A DNA stretch of 64,000 nucleotides from Leclercia adecarboxylata (GCF_006874705.1 NZ_CP035382.1:248001-312000); one strand, 5' to 3'. Positions 24,697-35,768 are shown, numbered from the stretch's first letter. Notes: generated from the sequence alone by a model not told the origin. Made by a program: numbers and translations.

Positions 24697-26378
24697 GCGG
24701 GTTCCTCCAGAGGCAGTCTTAAGGTTATGCGGGTAAAGCTGTCGGGCTCGCAGGCCACGGTGATGCCGCAGTCCTCACCGAAATGGGCGCGCAGCCGTTT
24801 ATCCACCAGCCCCATCCCCAGGCCGCCGCCCTCTTTTGCAGAGGTATAAAGCCCGGCGTTATCTTCAATATCCAGCACCAGATAGCGGTTGAAGCGGCTG
24901 GCGGTAATGGCAATTTCTCCTGTGCCCAGCAGCTGCGAGGTGCCGTGCTTGATCGCATTCTCTACGATCGGCTGCAGGGTAAAGGCCGGTAGCTGCTGCC
25001 AGGCCAGTTCGTCCGGTACCGAGAGCGTGACATGCAGGCGCGACTGGAACCGGGCCTGTTCAATTTGCAGATAGGCGTTCACATGCTCGATCTCATCGGC
25101 AAGGGTGACGATTTCCGACGGCCGTTTCAGGTTCTTGCGGAAAAAGGTCGAGAGAAACTGCACCAGCTGCGTCGCCTGCTCGCTGTCACGGCGGATCACC
25201 GCCTTCAGGGTGTTCAGCGCGTTAAACAGAAAATGCGGGTTGACCTGGGCGTGCAGGAGCTTGATCTCCGACTGGGTCAGCAGCGCCTTCTGCCGCTCGT
25301 ACTGCCCGGCAAGGATCTGCGCGGAGAGCAGCTGGGCGATCCCCTCCCCCAGGGTACGGTTGATGGAGCTGAACAGGCGGTTTTTCGCTTCGTACAGTTT
25401 GATGGTGCCCATCACCCGCTGATTTTCACCGCGCAGCGGGATCACCAGCGTCGAACCCAGCTTACACTGCGGGTGCAGAGAGCAGCGGTACGGCACTTCG
25501 TTACCGTCGGCGTAGACGACCTCGCCAGTCTCAATGGCGCGAAGCGTATAGGTGGACGAAATGGGCCTGCCGGGAAGATGGTGATCGTCCCCGGTGCCGG
25601 TAAAGGCCAGCAGTTTTTCGCGATCGGTAATAGCGACGGCGCTGATATCCAGCTCCTGATGCAGCACCTGGGCCACCTTCATGCTGTTCTCTTCATTGAA
25701 GCCCTGGCGCAGGATCCCCTCCGTCGAGGCTGCGACCTTCAGCGCGGTGGCGGAAAAGGCGGAGGTGTACTTTTCAAACATGGCCCGCTTGTCGAGCAGA
25801 ATGCGCATGAACAGCGCGGCACCCACGGTGTTGGTGACCATCATCGGCGCGGCAATGCTGCTGACCAGATGCAGGGCATCCTCGAACGGACGGGCGATCA
25901 GCAAAATGATCAGCATCTGCACCAGCTCGGCAACCAGGGTGACCATCCCCGCGGTGAGCGGGCTAAAGACTTTATCCGGGCGACCGCGCCGGACCATCAC
26001 GCTGTGGATCAGACCGCCGAGCAGCCCTTCGACGATGGTCGAGATCATACAGCTCAGGGCCGTCATTCCACCCATCGAGTAGCGGTGCAGCCCCCCGGTC
26101 AGCCCCACCAACCCGCCGACCACCGGGCCGCCGAGCAGGCCGCCCATCACCGCGCCAATCGCACGGGTGTTGGCGATGGAGTCTTCAATATGCAGGCCCA
26201 AATAGGTGCCGAGAATGCAGAAGATGGAGAAGGTGACGTAGCAGAGCAGCTTGTGCGGCAGGCGAACGGTGACCTGCATCAGGGGGATGAACAGGCGTGT
26301 TTTACTCATCAGCCACGCGATGACCAGAAACACACACATCTGCTGAAGCAGCAGCAACACCAGATTAAATTCGTACAT
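24693..26378 (-). CDS. btsS: Pyruvate-sensing histidine kinase BtsS
   Basis: Membrane histidine kinase of the LytS group; high-affinity pyruvate receptor in E. coli. The chosen ATG at 26378 gives 561 aa beginning [13 protein letters not shown], as in E. coli; the frame is open further upstream to 26444 but lacks support. Six or more membrane helices with a 5TM-5TMR_LYT domain (about 1-200, [16 protein letters not shown]) lead to a GAF-like domain and a His_kinase core with the phosphorylated His in [12 protein letters not shown]. The ATPase domain has VENAIKHG and [10 protein letters not shown]. Confidence 0.97.
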   Translation of the reverse strand: MYEFNLVLLLLQQMCVFLVIAWLMSKTRLFIPLMQVTVRLPHKLLCYVTFSIFCILGTYLGLHIEDSIANTRAIGAVMGGLLGGPVVGGLVGLTGGLHRYSMGGMTALSCMISTIVEGLLGGLIHSVMVRRGRPDKVFSPLTAGMVTLVAELVQMLIILLIARPFEDALHLVSSIAAPMMVTNTVGAALFMRILLDKRAMFEKYTSAFSATALKVAASTEGILRQGFNEENSMKVAQVLHQELDISAVAITDREKLLAFTGTGDDHHLPGRPISSTYTLRAIETGEVVYADGNEVPYRCSLHPQCKLGSTLVIPLRGENQRVMGTIKLYEAKNRLFSSINRTLGEGIAQLLSAQILAGQYERQKALLTQSEIKLLHAQVNPHFLFNALNTLKAVIRRDSEQATQLVQFLSTFFRKNLKRPSEIVTLADEIEHVNAYLQIEQARFQSRLHVTLSVPDELAWQQLPAFTLQPIVENAIKHGTSQLLGTGEIAITASRFNRYLVLDIEDNAGLYTSAKEGGGLGMGLVDKRLRAHFGEDCGITVACEPDSFTRITLRLPLEEPA

Positions 26379-26595
26379 GCCCACAAACCACAACTGTAAA
26401 ACCGCGTAACATACACCGAAGCGCGTTAACTTTCCTGGCAGCATAAGGATAAAAATGTGTTTTCGTGCCAGGCATCACACCTTTCGCCCAATGTAATCTG
26501 AAATTCACATTCACAGGGCAAAAAAAGAGGGATCCTTCCTGGTTCGGCATTCTGCGTCTACATTTAATCTGGGTATGTGCAAGCCGGGGGATAAC

Positions 26596-27330
26596 ATGGC
26601 GCTCTACACGATTGGGGAAGTGGCACTCCTGTGTGATATCAATCCTGTAACGTTACGCGCATGGCAACGACGTTACGGATTACTCAAACCACAGCGAACC
26701 GACGGCGGACACCGGCTGTTTACCGATGCGGATATCGACCGCATCCGTGAGATCAAGGGCTGGATCGATAACGGCGTTCAGGTCGGTAAGGTTAAAACGC
26801 TACTGAGCCCGGAGGGTCAGGAGGAGCAGGACATCTGGCGCGAACAGCAGGAGGTGCTGCTGCGTTACCTGCAGTCCGGCCATCTGCATCGCCTGCGCGT
26901 CTGGCTCAAGGAGCGCGGGAGCGAATACCCTGCGCAAACGTTAATTTCGCACCTGTTTATTCCGTTACGCCGACGTTTACAGTCGCAGCAGCCTACCCTG
27001 CAGGCGCTGCTAAGTGCACTCGATGGGGTGCTGATCAACTACATCTGCATCTGTCTGGCCTCCGCGCGAAAGAAGAACAGCAAGGATGCGCTGGTTGTTG
27101 GCTGGAACGTGCAGGATACCACCCGCCTTTGGCTGGAGGCGTGGATTGCCGCGCAGGATGGCTGGCGCGTCGACGTGCTGGCACACTCGCTGGTGCAGCT
27201 GCGCCCGGAGCTGTTTGATGGACAGACGCTGCTGGTCTGGTGCGGCGAGTCACCCACGGCGGCGCAGGAGCAGCAGCTCACCCAGTGGCAGGCGCATGGC
27301 TATCCCGTGTTCCCGCTAAAAGGCAATTAA
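26596..27330 (+). CDS. mlrA: MerR-family regulator MlrA
   Basis: Activates csgD, and hence curli and biofilm formation, in E. coli and Salmonella. The 244-aa protein has an N-terminal MerR winged helix (YTIGEVALLCDINPVTLRAW, then RRYGLLKPQRTDGGHR). Its C-terminal region, about 90-244, lacks the metal-binding cysteines of classical MerR members. The ATG at 26596 has GGGGGA upstream and matches the known N-terminus; the in-frame ATG at 26575 is less likely. It is divergent from btsS over about 220 bp. Confidence 0.96.
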   Translation: MALYTIGEVALLCDINPVTLRAWQRRYGLLKPQRTDGGHRLFTDADIDRIREIKGWIDNGVQVGKVKTLLSPEGQEEQDIWREQQEVLLRYLQSGHLHRLRVWLKERGSEYPAQTLISHLFIPLRRRLQSQQPTLQALLSALDGVLINYICICLASARKKNSKDALVVGWNVQDTTRLWLEAWIAAQDGWRVDVLAHSLVQLRPELFDGQTLLVWCGESPTAAQEQQLTQWQAHGYPVFPLKGN

Positions 27331-27389
27331 TGGTTCATTAACAGCCGTGCTTCACCGTATAATCGCTCTGTTAACATCAGGAGCACATT

Positions 27390-27503
27390 ATGAAGGCAAC
27401 CAAAGTCGCGGTTATCACCCTGTTCTTTCTCATGGCCGTTAGCGGTATTGGGGGCGTGATGCTGGCCGGATATTCGTTTATTGTCCGTGGCGGTGTCGGC
27501 TGA
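27390..27503 (+). CDS. yohO: Small membrane protein YohO
   Basis: A 37-aa protein with one membrane helix ([20 protein letters not shown]) and a basic N-terminus, clearly like the 35-aa E. coli YohO ([10 protein letters not shown]...F is shared). CAGGAG ends six bases before the ATG. It lies between mlrA and yehW as in E. coli, and its last 26 bp overlap the 3' end of yehW on the opposite strand. It is too short for usual gene finders. Function unknown. Confidence 0.88.
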   Translation: MKATKVAVITLFFLMAVSGIGGVMLAGYSFIVRGGVG

Positions 27504-28215
27504 GTCTCCGCGCCAGCCGCTCAAACGCGCGATCCACCACAATCGCCGCCAGCGCCACCAGCAGCGCACCCTGGATAATATAGGCCGTATTAAAACCGCT
27601 TAAGCCGATGATGATCGGCGTCCCCAGCGTGTTGGCGCCTACCGTCGAGGCAATGGCCGCCGTCCCGATATTAATGATTACCGAGGTGCGGATCCCGGCC
27701 AGCATGACCGGCGCGGCGAGCGGCAGCTCAACGTTACGCAGCCGCTGCCAGCCGCTCATCCCCATCCCCTCTGCCACGCTGATGGCCGCTGCGGGCACTG
27801 ACGCCAGCCCCGCCAGCGTCGCCTGCAAAATCGGCAACACTCCGTAGAGGATCAGCGCGATAATCGCGGGCTGTTGTCCAAACCCCATCACCGGCACCGC
27901 AATCGCCAGCACCGCCACCGGCGGAAAGGTCTGCCCGACCGCGGCGATTGTCTCCACCAGCGGGCGAAACTCGCGGCCAGCCGGACGCGTGACGGCAATC
28001 CCGGCCCCGGCACCCAGCACGATCGCTATCAGGCTCGATATTCCCACCAGCCAGAAATGGGACAGAGTCAGGCTAACGAAACTCTCCTGCTGATAGACCG
28101 GGCGCGGCAGTTCGGGAAACAGCGCGCTGAACAGCGGCGCGCTGTAGGGCATCACCAGCAGCAGCGCCACGAACAACAATACCAGCCACAGGAGCGGATC
28201 GCGTAATCGCCTCAT
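27478..28215 (-). CDS. yehW: Osmoprotectant-type ABC transporter permease YehW
   Basis: Inner-membrane permease of the YehZYXW (OsmF) importer, of the OpuC/ProW class; in Salmonella and E. coli it transports glycine betaine with low affinity. The 245-aa protein has about six membrane helices and the EAA-type coupling loop (about residues 145-170, [20 protein letters not shown]). Its start overlaps the yehX stop by 4 bp (ATGA), so it is the last gene of a coupled four-gene operon. Confidence 0.95.
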   Translation of the reverse strand: MRRLRDPLLWLVLLFVALLLVMPYSAPLFSALFPELPRPVYQQESFVSLTLSHFWLVGISSLIAIVLGAGAGIAVTRPAGREFRPLVETIAAVGQTFPPVAVLAIAVPVMGFGQQPAIIALILYGVLPILQATLAGLASVPAAAISVAEGMGMSGWQRLRNVELPLAAPVMLAGIRTSVIINIGTAAIASTVGANTLGTPIIIGLSGFNTAYIIQGALLVALAAIVVDRAFERLARRLSRHRHGQ

Positions 28216-29147
28216 GACGCCTCCCGGGCCAGCAGATCGCGAAACCAGAGCGTGCCGCAGGGCCTGTCCTGGTCGTCCACCACCGGCAGGCTTTCACAGC
28301 CGCTACTGACAAAGGCCGAGAGCGCATCCCGCAGGCTCATGGACGCCCGCAGCGGGGTTTCCTCGCCCGGTGCGATTTCCCGGCGCATCGATTCACCCAC
28401 CGTGCGCAGCGACAGCAGGCGCACGCCCAGCTCGCTGCGGCCAAAAAACTCGCGCACGAACCCATTCCCGGGCTGGGTCAGCAGGGTCAGCGGTGTTCCC
28501 TGCTGCACCACCCTGCCGTGATCCATCAGCACCAGCTGGTCCGCCAGCCGCAGGGCCTCGTCGATATCGTGGGTGACCAGAATAATGGTGCGGCCCAGGA
28601 TGCGGTGGATGCGAGTCATCTCCAGCTGCAACGCGCTGCGGGTCACCGGATCGAGGGCGCCAAAGGGTTCATCCATCAGCAGCACCTCCGGGTTAGCGGC
28701 CAGGGCGCGAGCCACCCCCACCCGCTGCTGCTGTCCGCCGGAGAGCTGATGCGGGTAGCGTTCGCGCAGCGCCGGCTCCAGCCCGAGTAGCGCCATCAGC
28801 TCATCCACCCGATCGTTGATTTTTTGCCGGGGCCATTTTTGCAGCTGCGGCACGGTGGCGATATTGCGCGCCACCGTCCAGTGCGGAAACAGTCCGATGG
28901 ACTGAATGGCATAGCCCATCCGCCGACGCAGCTCCAGCACCGGCAGGCTGCGGATCTCCTGCCCGGCAAAGCGGATCAGGCCGCTGTCGTGCTCCACCAG
29001 CCGGTTGATCATCTTCAGGGTGGTCGATTTGCCCGACCCCGAGGTGCCTATCAGCACCGAAAAAGCCCCCTCGGCAAAGGTCAGGTTCAGATCGCTGACC
29101 GCGGGCTCCCCGGCAAAGGTTTTGTTTACATCATGAAATTCAATCAT
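28212..29147 (-). CDS. yehX: Osmoprotectant-type ABC transporter ATP-binding protein YehX
   Basis: ATPase of the YehZYXW importer. The 311-aa protein has Walker [11 protein letters not shown]-loop IQSIG, signature [10 protein letters not shown], Walker [13 protein letters not shown] and switch His in [11 protein letters not shown]-terminal CBS-like region (about 230-311) resembles the regulatory tail of OpuA/ProV. The ATG at 29147 has AAGGAG seven bases upstream and overlaps yehY by 8 bp; the longer frame to 29192 is inside yehY. Confidence 0.96.
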   Translation of the reverse strand: MIEFHDVNKTFAGEPAVSDLNLTFAEGAFSVLIGTSGSGKSTTLKMINRLVEHDSGLIRFAGQEIRSLPVLELRRRMGYAIQSIGLFPHWTVARNIATVPQLQKWPRQKINDRVDELMALLGLEPALRERYPHQLSGGQQQRVGVARALAANPEVLLMDEPFGALDPVTRSALQLEMTRIHRILGRTIILVTHDIDEALRLADQLVLMDHGRVVQQGTPLTLLTQPGNGFVREFFGRSELGVRLLSLRTVGESMRREIAPGEETPLRASMSLRDALSAFVSSGCESLPVVDDQDRPCGTLWFRDLLAREAS

Positions 29148-30297
29148 CGGTTCTCCTTCGCAGCAGGGCGATCCACAGGGCAAAGAGCGCATCCACCACC
29201 ACTGCCAGCACGATGGTCGGGATCACGCCCAGCAGCACCAGATCCAGCGCGCTGCTCAGCAGCCCCTGGAACACCAGCGCGCCAAAGCCCCCGGCACCGA
29301 TTAATGCCGCGATGACCGCCATCCCTACCGTCTGTACCGCCACCACCCGCAGGCCGCGCAGCAGTACCGGTAGCGCCAGCGGGAGCTGGATCTGCCAGAA
29401 GCGCTGCCGGGCATTCATCCCCATCGCATCGGCGCTCTCCAGCACCTCGGTGGGAACCTGGCTCAGCCCTGCCACTACCCCGCGCGCCAGCGGCAGCAAG
29501 GCATAGAGCACCAGCGCGATCAGCGCCGGAGTCATGCCGGTCCCGGCAATCCCCAGCGACGACAGCCATGGCCAGGCACGGGTCAGCCCGGCGAGCGGGG
29601 CAATCAGCAGGCCGAACAGCGCCACGGAGGGCACGGTCTGAATGACGTTCAATACCGCAAACACCGCCCCCTGCGTCGGCGGGCGACGATAACAGAGGAT
29701 CCCCAGCGGCACGCCGATCAGCAGCGCCGGAACCAGGGTACCTATCAGCAGGGTCAGATGTTGCGCGAGGGCCGCGTTAAAGACATCCTGGCGGTTGGCA
29801 TACTCTTTCAACAGGGAGAGGCTGTTGAGCTCGCCGCTGAATAACAGCAGCAGCGGCAGGATCCAGATTTGCACCTGTAGCAGCCAGCGCCAGAGCGGCT
29901 GCGGGCTGAGACGACGGATGGCATCGCTGCAGGCCAGCAGGCAGAGCGCCAGCCACAACCACAGGCCGCTGCCCACCGCAGTGCGCGCCAGCGGACTTTC
30001 GCTGCTGGCGAGGTGGGATGCCGCCAGCCCGGCGCTCCAGACCAGCGCGGCGAACAGCAGTTCGCACGCCACCAGCGTCGCCGCCAGCGCCCAGCGTCCG
30101 CGGGCAACGGTTAACCCAATCAGCAGGCACAGCGGTAACAGCAGCAGCGCAGGAGAAAACGACCACACCTGCCAGAGGGCGCGCCCCTCCCCGGACACCA
30201 GCCGGTTAGGGGCGAAATTGACGAAAGGTAACGCGCCCGCTGCCAGGGCAATCATCGTCAGCAGCAGCAGGACGCGGTTATGGCATCTTATCGGCAC
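29140..30297 (-). CDS. yehY: Osmoprotectant-type ABC transporter permease YehY
   Basis: Second permease of the YehZYXW importer. At 385 aa it is longer than YehW, because it has an extra N-terminal hydrophobic half (about 1-150, several helices) before the BPD_transp_1 domain. This has the EAA loop near 270-300 ([20 protein letters not shown]). It starts 15 bp after osmF and ends within yehX. Confidence 0.95.
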   Translation of the reverse strand: MPIRCHNRVLLLLTMIALAAGALPFVNFAPNRLVSGEGRALWQVWSFSPALLLLPLCLLIGLTVARGRWALAATLVACELLFAALVWSAGLAASHLASSESPLARTAVGSGLWLWLALCLLACSDAIRRLSPQPLWRWLLQVQIWILPLLLLFSGELNSLSLLKEYANRQDVFNAALAQHLTLLIGTLVPALLIGVPLGILCYRRPPTQGAVFAVLNVIQTVPSVALFGLLIAPLAGLTRAWPWLSSLGIAGTGMTPALIALVLYALLPLARGVVAGLSQVPTEVLESADAMGMNARQRFWQIQLPLALPVLLRGLRVVAVQTVGMAVIAALIGAGGFGALVFQGLLSSALDLVLLGVIPTIVLAVVVDALFALWIALLRRRTDD

Positions 30298-30312
30298 AGC
30301 GCTATCCCGGGG

Positions 30313-31230
30313 CTACTTCACCAGCCCCTTTTGCTTCAGGTAATCTGCCGCCACTTTTTTGGCATCCAGCCCCTCCACTGCAATGCTGGCATTCAGCTGT
30401 TGCAGGGTTTTCTCATCCAGACTTGCAAATACCGGCTTCAGCCACGCGTCCAGCTCCGGGTAAGCCTTCAGCACCGCTTCGCGCACGACCGGCGTCGGCG
30501 CATAGATCGGCTGAACGCCTTTTGGATCGGTGAGGGTTTGCAGACCCAGCGCCGCTACCGGGCCGTCGGTGCCATAGGCCATCGCGGCATTCACGCCCGA
30601 AGTTTGCTGGGCTGCTGCTTTGATGGTGACCGCGGTATCGCCGCCGGCCAGCGACAGCAGCTGGCTTTGGTCAAGCTTGAAGTCGTAGGCTTTTTCAAAG
30701 GCCGGAAGCGCGTCCGGGCGCTCAATAAACTCCGCCGAGGCGGCCAGTTTGAAATCGCCCTTCTCTTTCAGGTAGCGGCTGAGATCGTCGAGGGAAGTGA
30801 GTTTACCTTTCTCCGCCACGTCCTTGCGTACCGCGATGGTCCAGGTGTTGTTGGCCGGCGCCGGGGTAAGCCATATCAGCTTGTTCTGCTCGGCGTCGAG
30901 CTTTTTGACTTTCTCATATCCGTTCTTTGCATTTTTCCACGCCGGGTCATTTTCATCTTTAAAGAAGAAGGCCCCGTTGCCGGTGTATTCCGGGTAGATA
31001 TCCAGCTCGCCGGAGGTGATAGCCCCGCGGACCACCGGGGTGGTGCCCAGCTGCACTTTATTAACGGTTTTTACGCCGTGACTCTCCAGCACCTGCAAAA
31101 TGATGTTGCCGAGCAGCGCGCCTTCCGTATCAATTTTTGACCCGACCTTTACCGGCTCTGCTGCCTGCAAAGGCAGGCTCAACGCCGCCAGCAGCGCCGT
31201 TGAGCCAACAATCCCCTTTAAGATAGTCAT
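30313..31230 (-). CDS. osmF: Periplasmic osmolyte-binding protein OsmF (YehZ)
   Basis: Substrate-binding protein of the YehZYXW importer; in E. coli induced by osmotic stress and RpoS. The 305-aa protein has a Sec signal (MTILKGIVGSTALLAALSLP, cleavage after LQA) and an OpuAC-type domain, with the usual VGSKIDTEGALLGNI start and ELDIYPEYTGNG hinge. As the first gene of the operon it carries the promoter, somewhere in the 190 bp before it; I see no clear consensus. Confidence 0.95.
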   Translation of the reverse strand: MTILKGIVGSTALLAALSLPLQAAEPVKVGSKIDTEGALLGNIILQVLESHGVKTVNKVQLGTTPVVRGAITSGELDIYPEYTGNGAFFFKDENDPAWKNAKNGYEKVKKLDAEQNKLIWLTPAPANNTWTIAVRKDVAEKGKLTSLDDLSRYLKEKGDFKLAASAEFIERPDALPAFEKAYDFKLDQSQLLSLAGGDTAVTIKAAAQQTSGVNAAMAYGTDGPVAALGLQTLTDPKGVQPIYAPTPVVREAVLKAYPELDAWLKPVFASLDEKTLQQLNASIAVEGLDAKKVAADYLKQKGLVK

Positions 31231-31360
31231 CCCACTTTCCTCATTATTTTGCCGCCGTTTTCAGTGGCTTGAGAGAAAAGCGTAGTCGATAAGCGGGGTT
31301 TTAGCGCGGTGCGAGGCGTATTAGCGTATTGCCGGGTGGAGATGTACCTTTGGGGGCTGA

Positions 31361-31391
31361 CAAAAAAAGCGGTAACCCGGAGGTTACCGCT
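31361..31391 (-). terminator. Terminator of bglX
   Basis: Stem AGCGGTAACC/GGTTACCGCT with a 4-nt loop, followed on the minus strand by seven T residues; 29 bp after the bglX stop. Confidence 0.9.
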
Positions 31392-31419
31392 GTGCTTTTA
31401 CCTTACTGCCGGACGTTAT

Positions 31420-33717
31420 TTACAGCAGCTCGAACTCGCCCTTGTTCACCCGGGCAGAGTCGACGCCGATAAAGACGTTGAACTTGCCTGGCTCGGCGGC
31501 GTATTTCATCTGCTGATTCCAGAACTTGAGCGCATCCACGTCAATCGGGAAGCTGACGGTTTTGGTTTCGCCGGGTTTCAGGTGCACCTTCTCGAAGCCA
31601 CGCAGCTGTTTCACCGGACGGCTCATGGAGGCGGTGACATCCTGAACGTACATCTGGATCACCGTATCCCCTTCGCGTTTGCCGCTGTTGGTCACTTCGA
31701 CGCTGGCGGTGACGTTACCGTCCGCTTTCATCGTCGGAGCCGACATTTTCACGTCGGAAACGGTGAAGGTGGTGTAGCTCAGGCCATAGCCAAACGGATA
31801 GAGCGGGCCATTCGCTTCGTCGAAATAGCGCGAGGTGTATTTGTTCGGTTTATCCGCATTGTACGGACGGCCAGTGTTGAGGTGGCTGTAGTACACCGGG
31901 ATCTGCCCGACAGAGCGCGGGAAGGACATCGGCAGTTTGCCCGACGGGTTGTAATCGCCAAACAGCACGTCGGCAATGGCGTTACCGCCTTCGGTACCGG
32001 CGAACCAGGTCTCCAGAATCGCGTCAGCCTGCTGGTTCTCGTCAACCAGCGCCAGCGGGCGACCGTTCATCAGCACCAGCACCAGCGGTTTCCCGGTGGC
32101 TTTCAGTGCGGCAATCAGCGCCTTCTGGCTCTGCGGCAGGGTAATATCGGTGCGGCTGGAGGCCTCATGGGCCATGCCCTGGGCTTCACCCACTACGGCC
32201 ACTACCACGTCGGACTGCTTCGCGGCGTTAACTGCCTCGTCGATCATCTCCTGCGCCGGGCGCGGATCGACCTTCACCGCCTCTTCATACTGGTTGAGGA
32301 AGGTGACGATGTCGTTGTCGCTGGTGACGTTAGCGCCTTTGGCGTAAATCACTTTGCCCTTGTCGCCCAGCGCGTCTTTAATGCCGGTCAACACGGTCAC
32401 GGACTGATCGGCCACGCCGGCCGCTGACCAGCTGCCCATCACGTCGCGCTTGCTGTCAGCCAGCGGCCCAACCACTGCCACGGTACCGGATTTTGCCAGC
32501 GGCAGCCTGTCCAGACGGTTTTTCAACAGCACCAGACTTTCGCGCGCCACGTCGCGGGCTTCTTTACGATGTAAACGGCTTTCGGCGTTGGTGTCTGCCG
32601 GGTCGGACTCTTTTGGCCCCAGGTGGCTGTACGGATCGTTAAACAGCCCCATGTCATACTTCACGTTCAGCACGTGGCGCGTGGCGTCGTCCAGCTCGGC
32701 CATAGTGACCTTACCGCTCTTCACCAGACCCGGCAGGTACTTGCTGTAGTACTCGTCGCTCATGCTCATGTTGATGCCGGACTTCAGCGCCACCCGCACC
32801 GCGTCTTCCGGGTCAGAGGCCGTGCCGTGCTTGATCAGCTCTTTAATCGCCCCGTGGTCGGAAACGGTGATGCCCTTAAAGCCCCACTGGTCGCGCAGCA
32901 CGTCTTTCAGCAGCCAGGAATCCGAGGTCGCAGGCGTGCCGTTCAGGGAGTTCAGGGCCACCATCACCGCGCCGCTCCCGGCATCAAGACCGGCTTTGTA
33001 CGGCGGCATGTAGTCGTTAAACAGGCGCTGCGGGCTCATGTCGACGGTGTTGTACTCCTTCCCGCCCTCCACTGCGCCATAGGCGGCGAAGTGCTTAACG
33101 CTGGTCATCACCGAGTAGCGATCGGCCGGGCTTTTGCCCTGCATCGCTTCAACCATGGTTTTACCCATGGTCGAGGTCAGGTAAGTATCTTCCCCGAAGC
33201 CTTCCGAGGCGCGGCCCCAGCGCGGATCGCGGGAGACGTCTACCATTGGCGCCCAGGTCATGTTCAGACCGTCGTCCGCCGCTTCATAGGCTGACACGCG
33301 GCCGACGGTTTTCACCGCCTCGAGGTTAAAGGAGGAGGCCAGGCCAAGGCTAATCGGGAAGACGGTACGCTGGCCGTGGACCACGTCATAGGCGAAGAAT
33401 AACGGGATTTTCAGGTGGCTGAGTTCCATCACCTGATCCTGCATTTTGCGGATGTCCTGACGGGTGACGGTGTTGAAGATCGCCCCCACCTGCCCGTTTT
33501 TAATCATCTCGCGAATGGCTTCTTTCGGATTATCCGGCCCGACGCTGATCAGACGCAGCTGGCCGATTTTCTCATCGACCGACATCTTCGTAAGCAGATC
33601 GGTGACAAAGGCGTCGCGGGCTTCCGGCGTCAGCGGATGATTGCCAAACAGGTCGTCAGCCAGCGCGGGTTGCAGCGCCAGACTCACAGCTACACCTACA
33701 GAACAAAGCCATTTCAT
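31420..33717 (-). CDS. bglX: Periplasmic beta-glucosidase BglX
   Basis: Glycoside hydrolase family 3 enzyme that splits beta-glucosides in the periplasm. The 765-aa precursor has a signal peptide (cleavage after LQPALA) and the two GH3 domains: the TIM barrel with KHFAAYGAVEGG and the nucleophile Asp in GITVSDHG, and the alpha/beta sandwich with the acid/base Glu region. A C-terminal fibronectin-III-like domain begins near 660 (TVSDVKMSAPT). It stands alone between osmF and the divergent dld, as in E. coli. Confidence 0.97.
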   Translation of the reverse strand: MKWLCSVGVAVSLALQPALADDLFGNHPLTPEARDAFVTDLLTKMSVDEKIGQLRLISVGPDNPKEAIREMIKNGQVGAIFNTVTRQDIRKMQDQVMELSHLKIPLFFAYDVVHGQRTVFPISLGLASSFNLEAVKTVGRVSAYEAADDGLNMTWAPMVDVSRDPRWGRASEGFGEDTYLTSTMGKTMVEAMQGKSPADRYSVMTSVKHFAAYGAVEGGKEYNTVDMSPQRLFNDYMPPYKAGLDAGSGAVMVALNSLNGTPATSDSWLLKDVLRDQWGFKGITVSDHGAIKELIKHGTASDPEDAVRVALKSGINMSMSDEYYSKYLPGLVKSGKVTMAELDDATRHVLNVKYDMGLFNDPYSHLGPKESDPADTNAESRLHRKEARDVARESLVLLKNRLDRLPLAKSGTVAVVGPLADSKRDVMGSWSAAGVADQSVTVLTGIKDALGDKGKVIYAKGANVTSDNDIVTFLNQYEEAVKVDPRPAQEMIDEAVNAAKQSDVVVAVVGEAQGMAHEASSRTDITLPQSQKALIAALKATGKPLVLVLMNGRPLALVDENQQADAILETWFAGTEGGNAIADVLFGDYNPSGKLPMSFPRSVGQIPVYYSHLNTGRPYNADKPNKYTSRYFDEANGPLYPFGYGLSYTTFTVSDVKMSAPTMKADGNVTASVEVTNSGKREGDTVIQMYVQDVTASMSRPVKQLRGFEKVHLKPGETKTVSFPIDVDALKFWNQQMKYAAEPGKFNVFIGVDSARVNKGEFELL

Positions 33718-33903
33718 CTCGTTTACTCTCTCATCAATAACCGCCGGATAGTCGCGGCCAGACCGTACGAAAAGCGCAGTGTGCCATAAACCCTGTGAAC
33801 CTTGCAGGGTTTATTCTCTGATTTTTCTGGTGAATACTGGTTCGCTTAAACATTAATCGCGCTATGATTTTGGACGACGTATTCGACTGACCACAAGGGG
33901 TGG

Positions 33904-35664
33904 ATGATGTCTTTTGAACAACCGCACAATAACACCGACTTTATTAATGACCTGACGCGACTGGTGGGGCCTGCGCACCTGCTGACCGACGCCGCGAAAA
34001 CCGCCCGCTACCGCAAGGGCTTTCGCTCCGGACAAGGAGACGCGCTGGCGGTGGTGTTCCCGGGCACCCTGCTGGAGCTGTGGCGGGTGCTCAGCGCCTG
34101 CGTGGCGGCGGACAAAATTATTCTGATGCAGGCGGCGAATACCGGCCTGACCGAAGGCTCCACGCCGAACGGCAACGATTACGACCGCGACATTGTGATT
34201 ATCAGCACCCTGCGCCTCGACAAGCTGCATCTGCTGGACAAGGGCGAGCAGGTGCTGGCCTACCCGGGCACCACGCTCTACTCCCTGGAAAAGGCGCTGA
34301 AGCCGCTGGGCCGGGAGCCGCATTCGGTGATTGGTTCATCCTGTATTGGCGCCTCGGTGATCGGCGGGATCTGCAACAACTCCGGCGGCTCGCTGGTACA
34401 GCGCGGCCCGGCCTACACTGAAATGTCGCTGTTCGCCCGCATTGATGAGCAGGGCAAGCTGACTTTAGTGAACCATCTGGGTATCGATCTGGGCGTCACG
34501 CCGGAGCAGATCCTCAGCAAGCTGGATGACGATCGCGTCAAGGACAGCGATGTGCTGCACGACGGACGCCACGCCCACGACCATGACTACATTACCCGCG
34601 TGCGTGAGATCGACGCCGACACCCCGGCGCGCTATAACGCCGACCCGGATCGCCTGTTTGAATCGTCCGGCTGCGCGGGCAAGCTGGCGGTTTTCGCCGT
34701 GCGCCTCGACACCTTCCCGGCCGAGAAACGCCAGCAGGTGTTCTACATCGGCACCAACCAGCCTGAAGTGCTGACCACCATCCGTCGCCACATTCTCGGG
34801 GAGTTCACCCACCTGCCGGTCGCGGGTGAGTATATGCACCGGGATATTTACGACATTGCCGAACGCTACGGCAAAGATACCTTCCTGATGATCGACAAGC
34901 TCGGCACCGACAAGATGCCTTTCTTCTTCACCATGAAGGGACGCACCGATGCGATGCTGGAGAAGGTGTCGCTGTTTAAGCCGCACTTTACCGACCGCTT
35001 TATGCAAAAGCTGGGCAACGCCTTCCCGGCGCACCTGCCGCCGCGGATGAAAAGCTGGCGGGATAAGTACGAGCATCACCTGCTGTTGAAGATGGCGGGC
35101 GACGGTATTGCCGAAGCGCAGAGCTGGCTGAGCGAATTCTTTAAAACCGCCGAGGGCGATTTCTTCGCCTGTACGCCTGAAGAGGGCAGCAAGGCCTTTT
35201 TACACCGCTTTGCCGCTGCCGGGGCCGCGATCCGCTATCAGGCGGTGCACGCCGACGAGGTGGAGGACATTCTGGCCCTGGACATCGCCCTGCGCCGCAA
35301 CGACACCGACTGGTTCGAGAAGCTGCCGCCGGAGATCGACAGCCAGCTGGTGCATAAGCTCTATTACGGCCACTTTATGTGTTACGTCTTCCATCAGGAT
35401 TACATCGTCAAAAAAGGGGTCGATGCCCACGCCCTGAAGGCGCAGATGCTGACGCTGCTACAGGCGCGCGGCGCGCAATATCCGGCGGAACATAATGTCG
35501 GTCACATTTACGAAGCCCCGCCCGCATTAAAGCAGTTTTATCGCGCCAACGACCCGACAAACAGCATGAACCCGGGCATTGGCAAAACAACCAAGCATAA
35601 AAACTGGGAAGGGGAACCTGAAACAGTGAGTAATGACCTGCAAGCTACTGATCAAACCAGTTAG
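33904..35664 (+). CDS. dld: Quinone-dependent D-lactate dehydrogenase
   Basis: Peripheral membrane FAD enzyme that oxidises D-lactate to pyruvate and feeds the quinone pool. The 586-aa protein has an FAD-binding PCMH-type domain (about 40-220, with MQAANTGLTEGSTPNG and GASVIGGICNNSGGS) and a C-terminal membrane-binding and cap region ending with NPGIGKTTKHK. GGGG precedes two adjacent ATG codons at 33904 and 33907. Orientation and neighbour bglX match E. coli. Confidence 0.97.
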   Translation: MMSFEQPHNNTDFINDLTRLVGPAHLLTDAAKTARYRKGFRSGQGDALAVVFPGTLLELWRVLSACVAADKIILMQAANTGLTEGSTPNGNDYDRDIVIISTLRLDKLHLLDKGEQVLAYPGTTLYSLEKALKPLGREPHSVIGSSCIGASVIGGICNNSGGSLVQRGPAYTEMSLFARIDEQGKLTLVNHLGIDLGVTPEQILSKLDDDRVKDSDVLHDGRHAHDHDYITRVREIDADTPARYNADPDRLFESSGCAGKLAVFAVRLDTFPAEKRQQVFYIGTNQPEVLTTIRRHILGEFTHLPVAGEYMHRDIYDIAERYGKDTFLMIDKLGTDKMPFFFTMKGRTDAMLEKVSLFKPHFTDRFMQKLGNAFPAHLPPRMKSWRDKYEHHLLLKMAGDGIAEAQSWLSEFFKTAEGDFFACTPEEGSKAFLHRFAAAGAAIRYQAVHADEVEDILALDIALRRNDTDWFEKLPPEIDSQLVHKLYYGHFMCYVFHQDYIVKKGVDAHALKAQMLTLLQARGAQYPAEHNVGHIYEAPPALKQFYRANDPTNSMNPGIGKTTKHKNWEGEPETVSNDLQATDQTS

Positions 35665-35719
35665 CCAGATTGGGCCCGCTGTTAAGCCCATACAAATCGT
35701 ACTAGAGTAGCCACGGGTC

Positions 35720-35749
35720 GCCAGAGAAACTTTTTCTCTGGCTTTTTTT
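35720..35749 (+). terminator. Terminator of dld
   Basis: Ten-bp stem GCCAGAGAAA/TTTCTCTGGC with a 3-nt loop followed by seven T residues. Confidence 0.93.
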
Positions 35750-35768
35750 GATGAGGAGCGGACATATT

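Noticed and set aside
25032..26399. Antisense frame of 455 codons over btsS
   Set aside because: Shadow of a conserved gene; composition is Gln/His/Arg-rich and unlike a protein.
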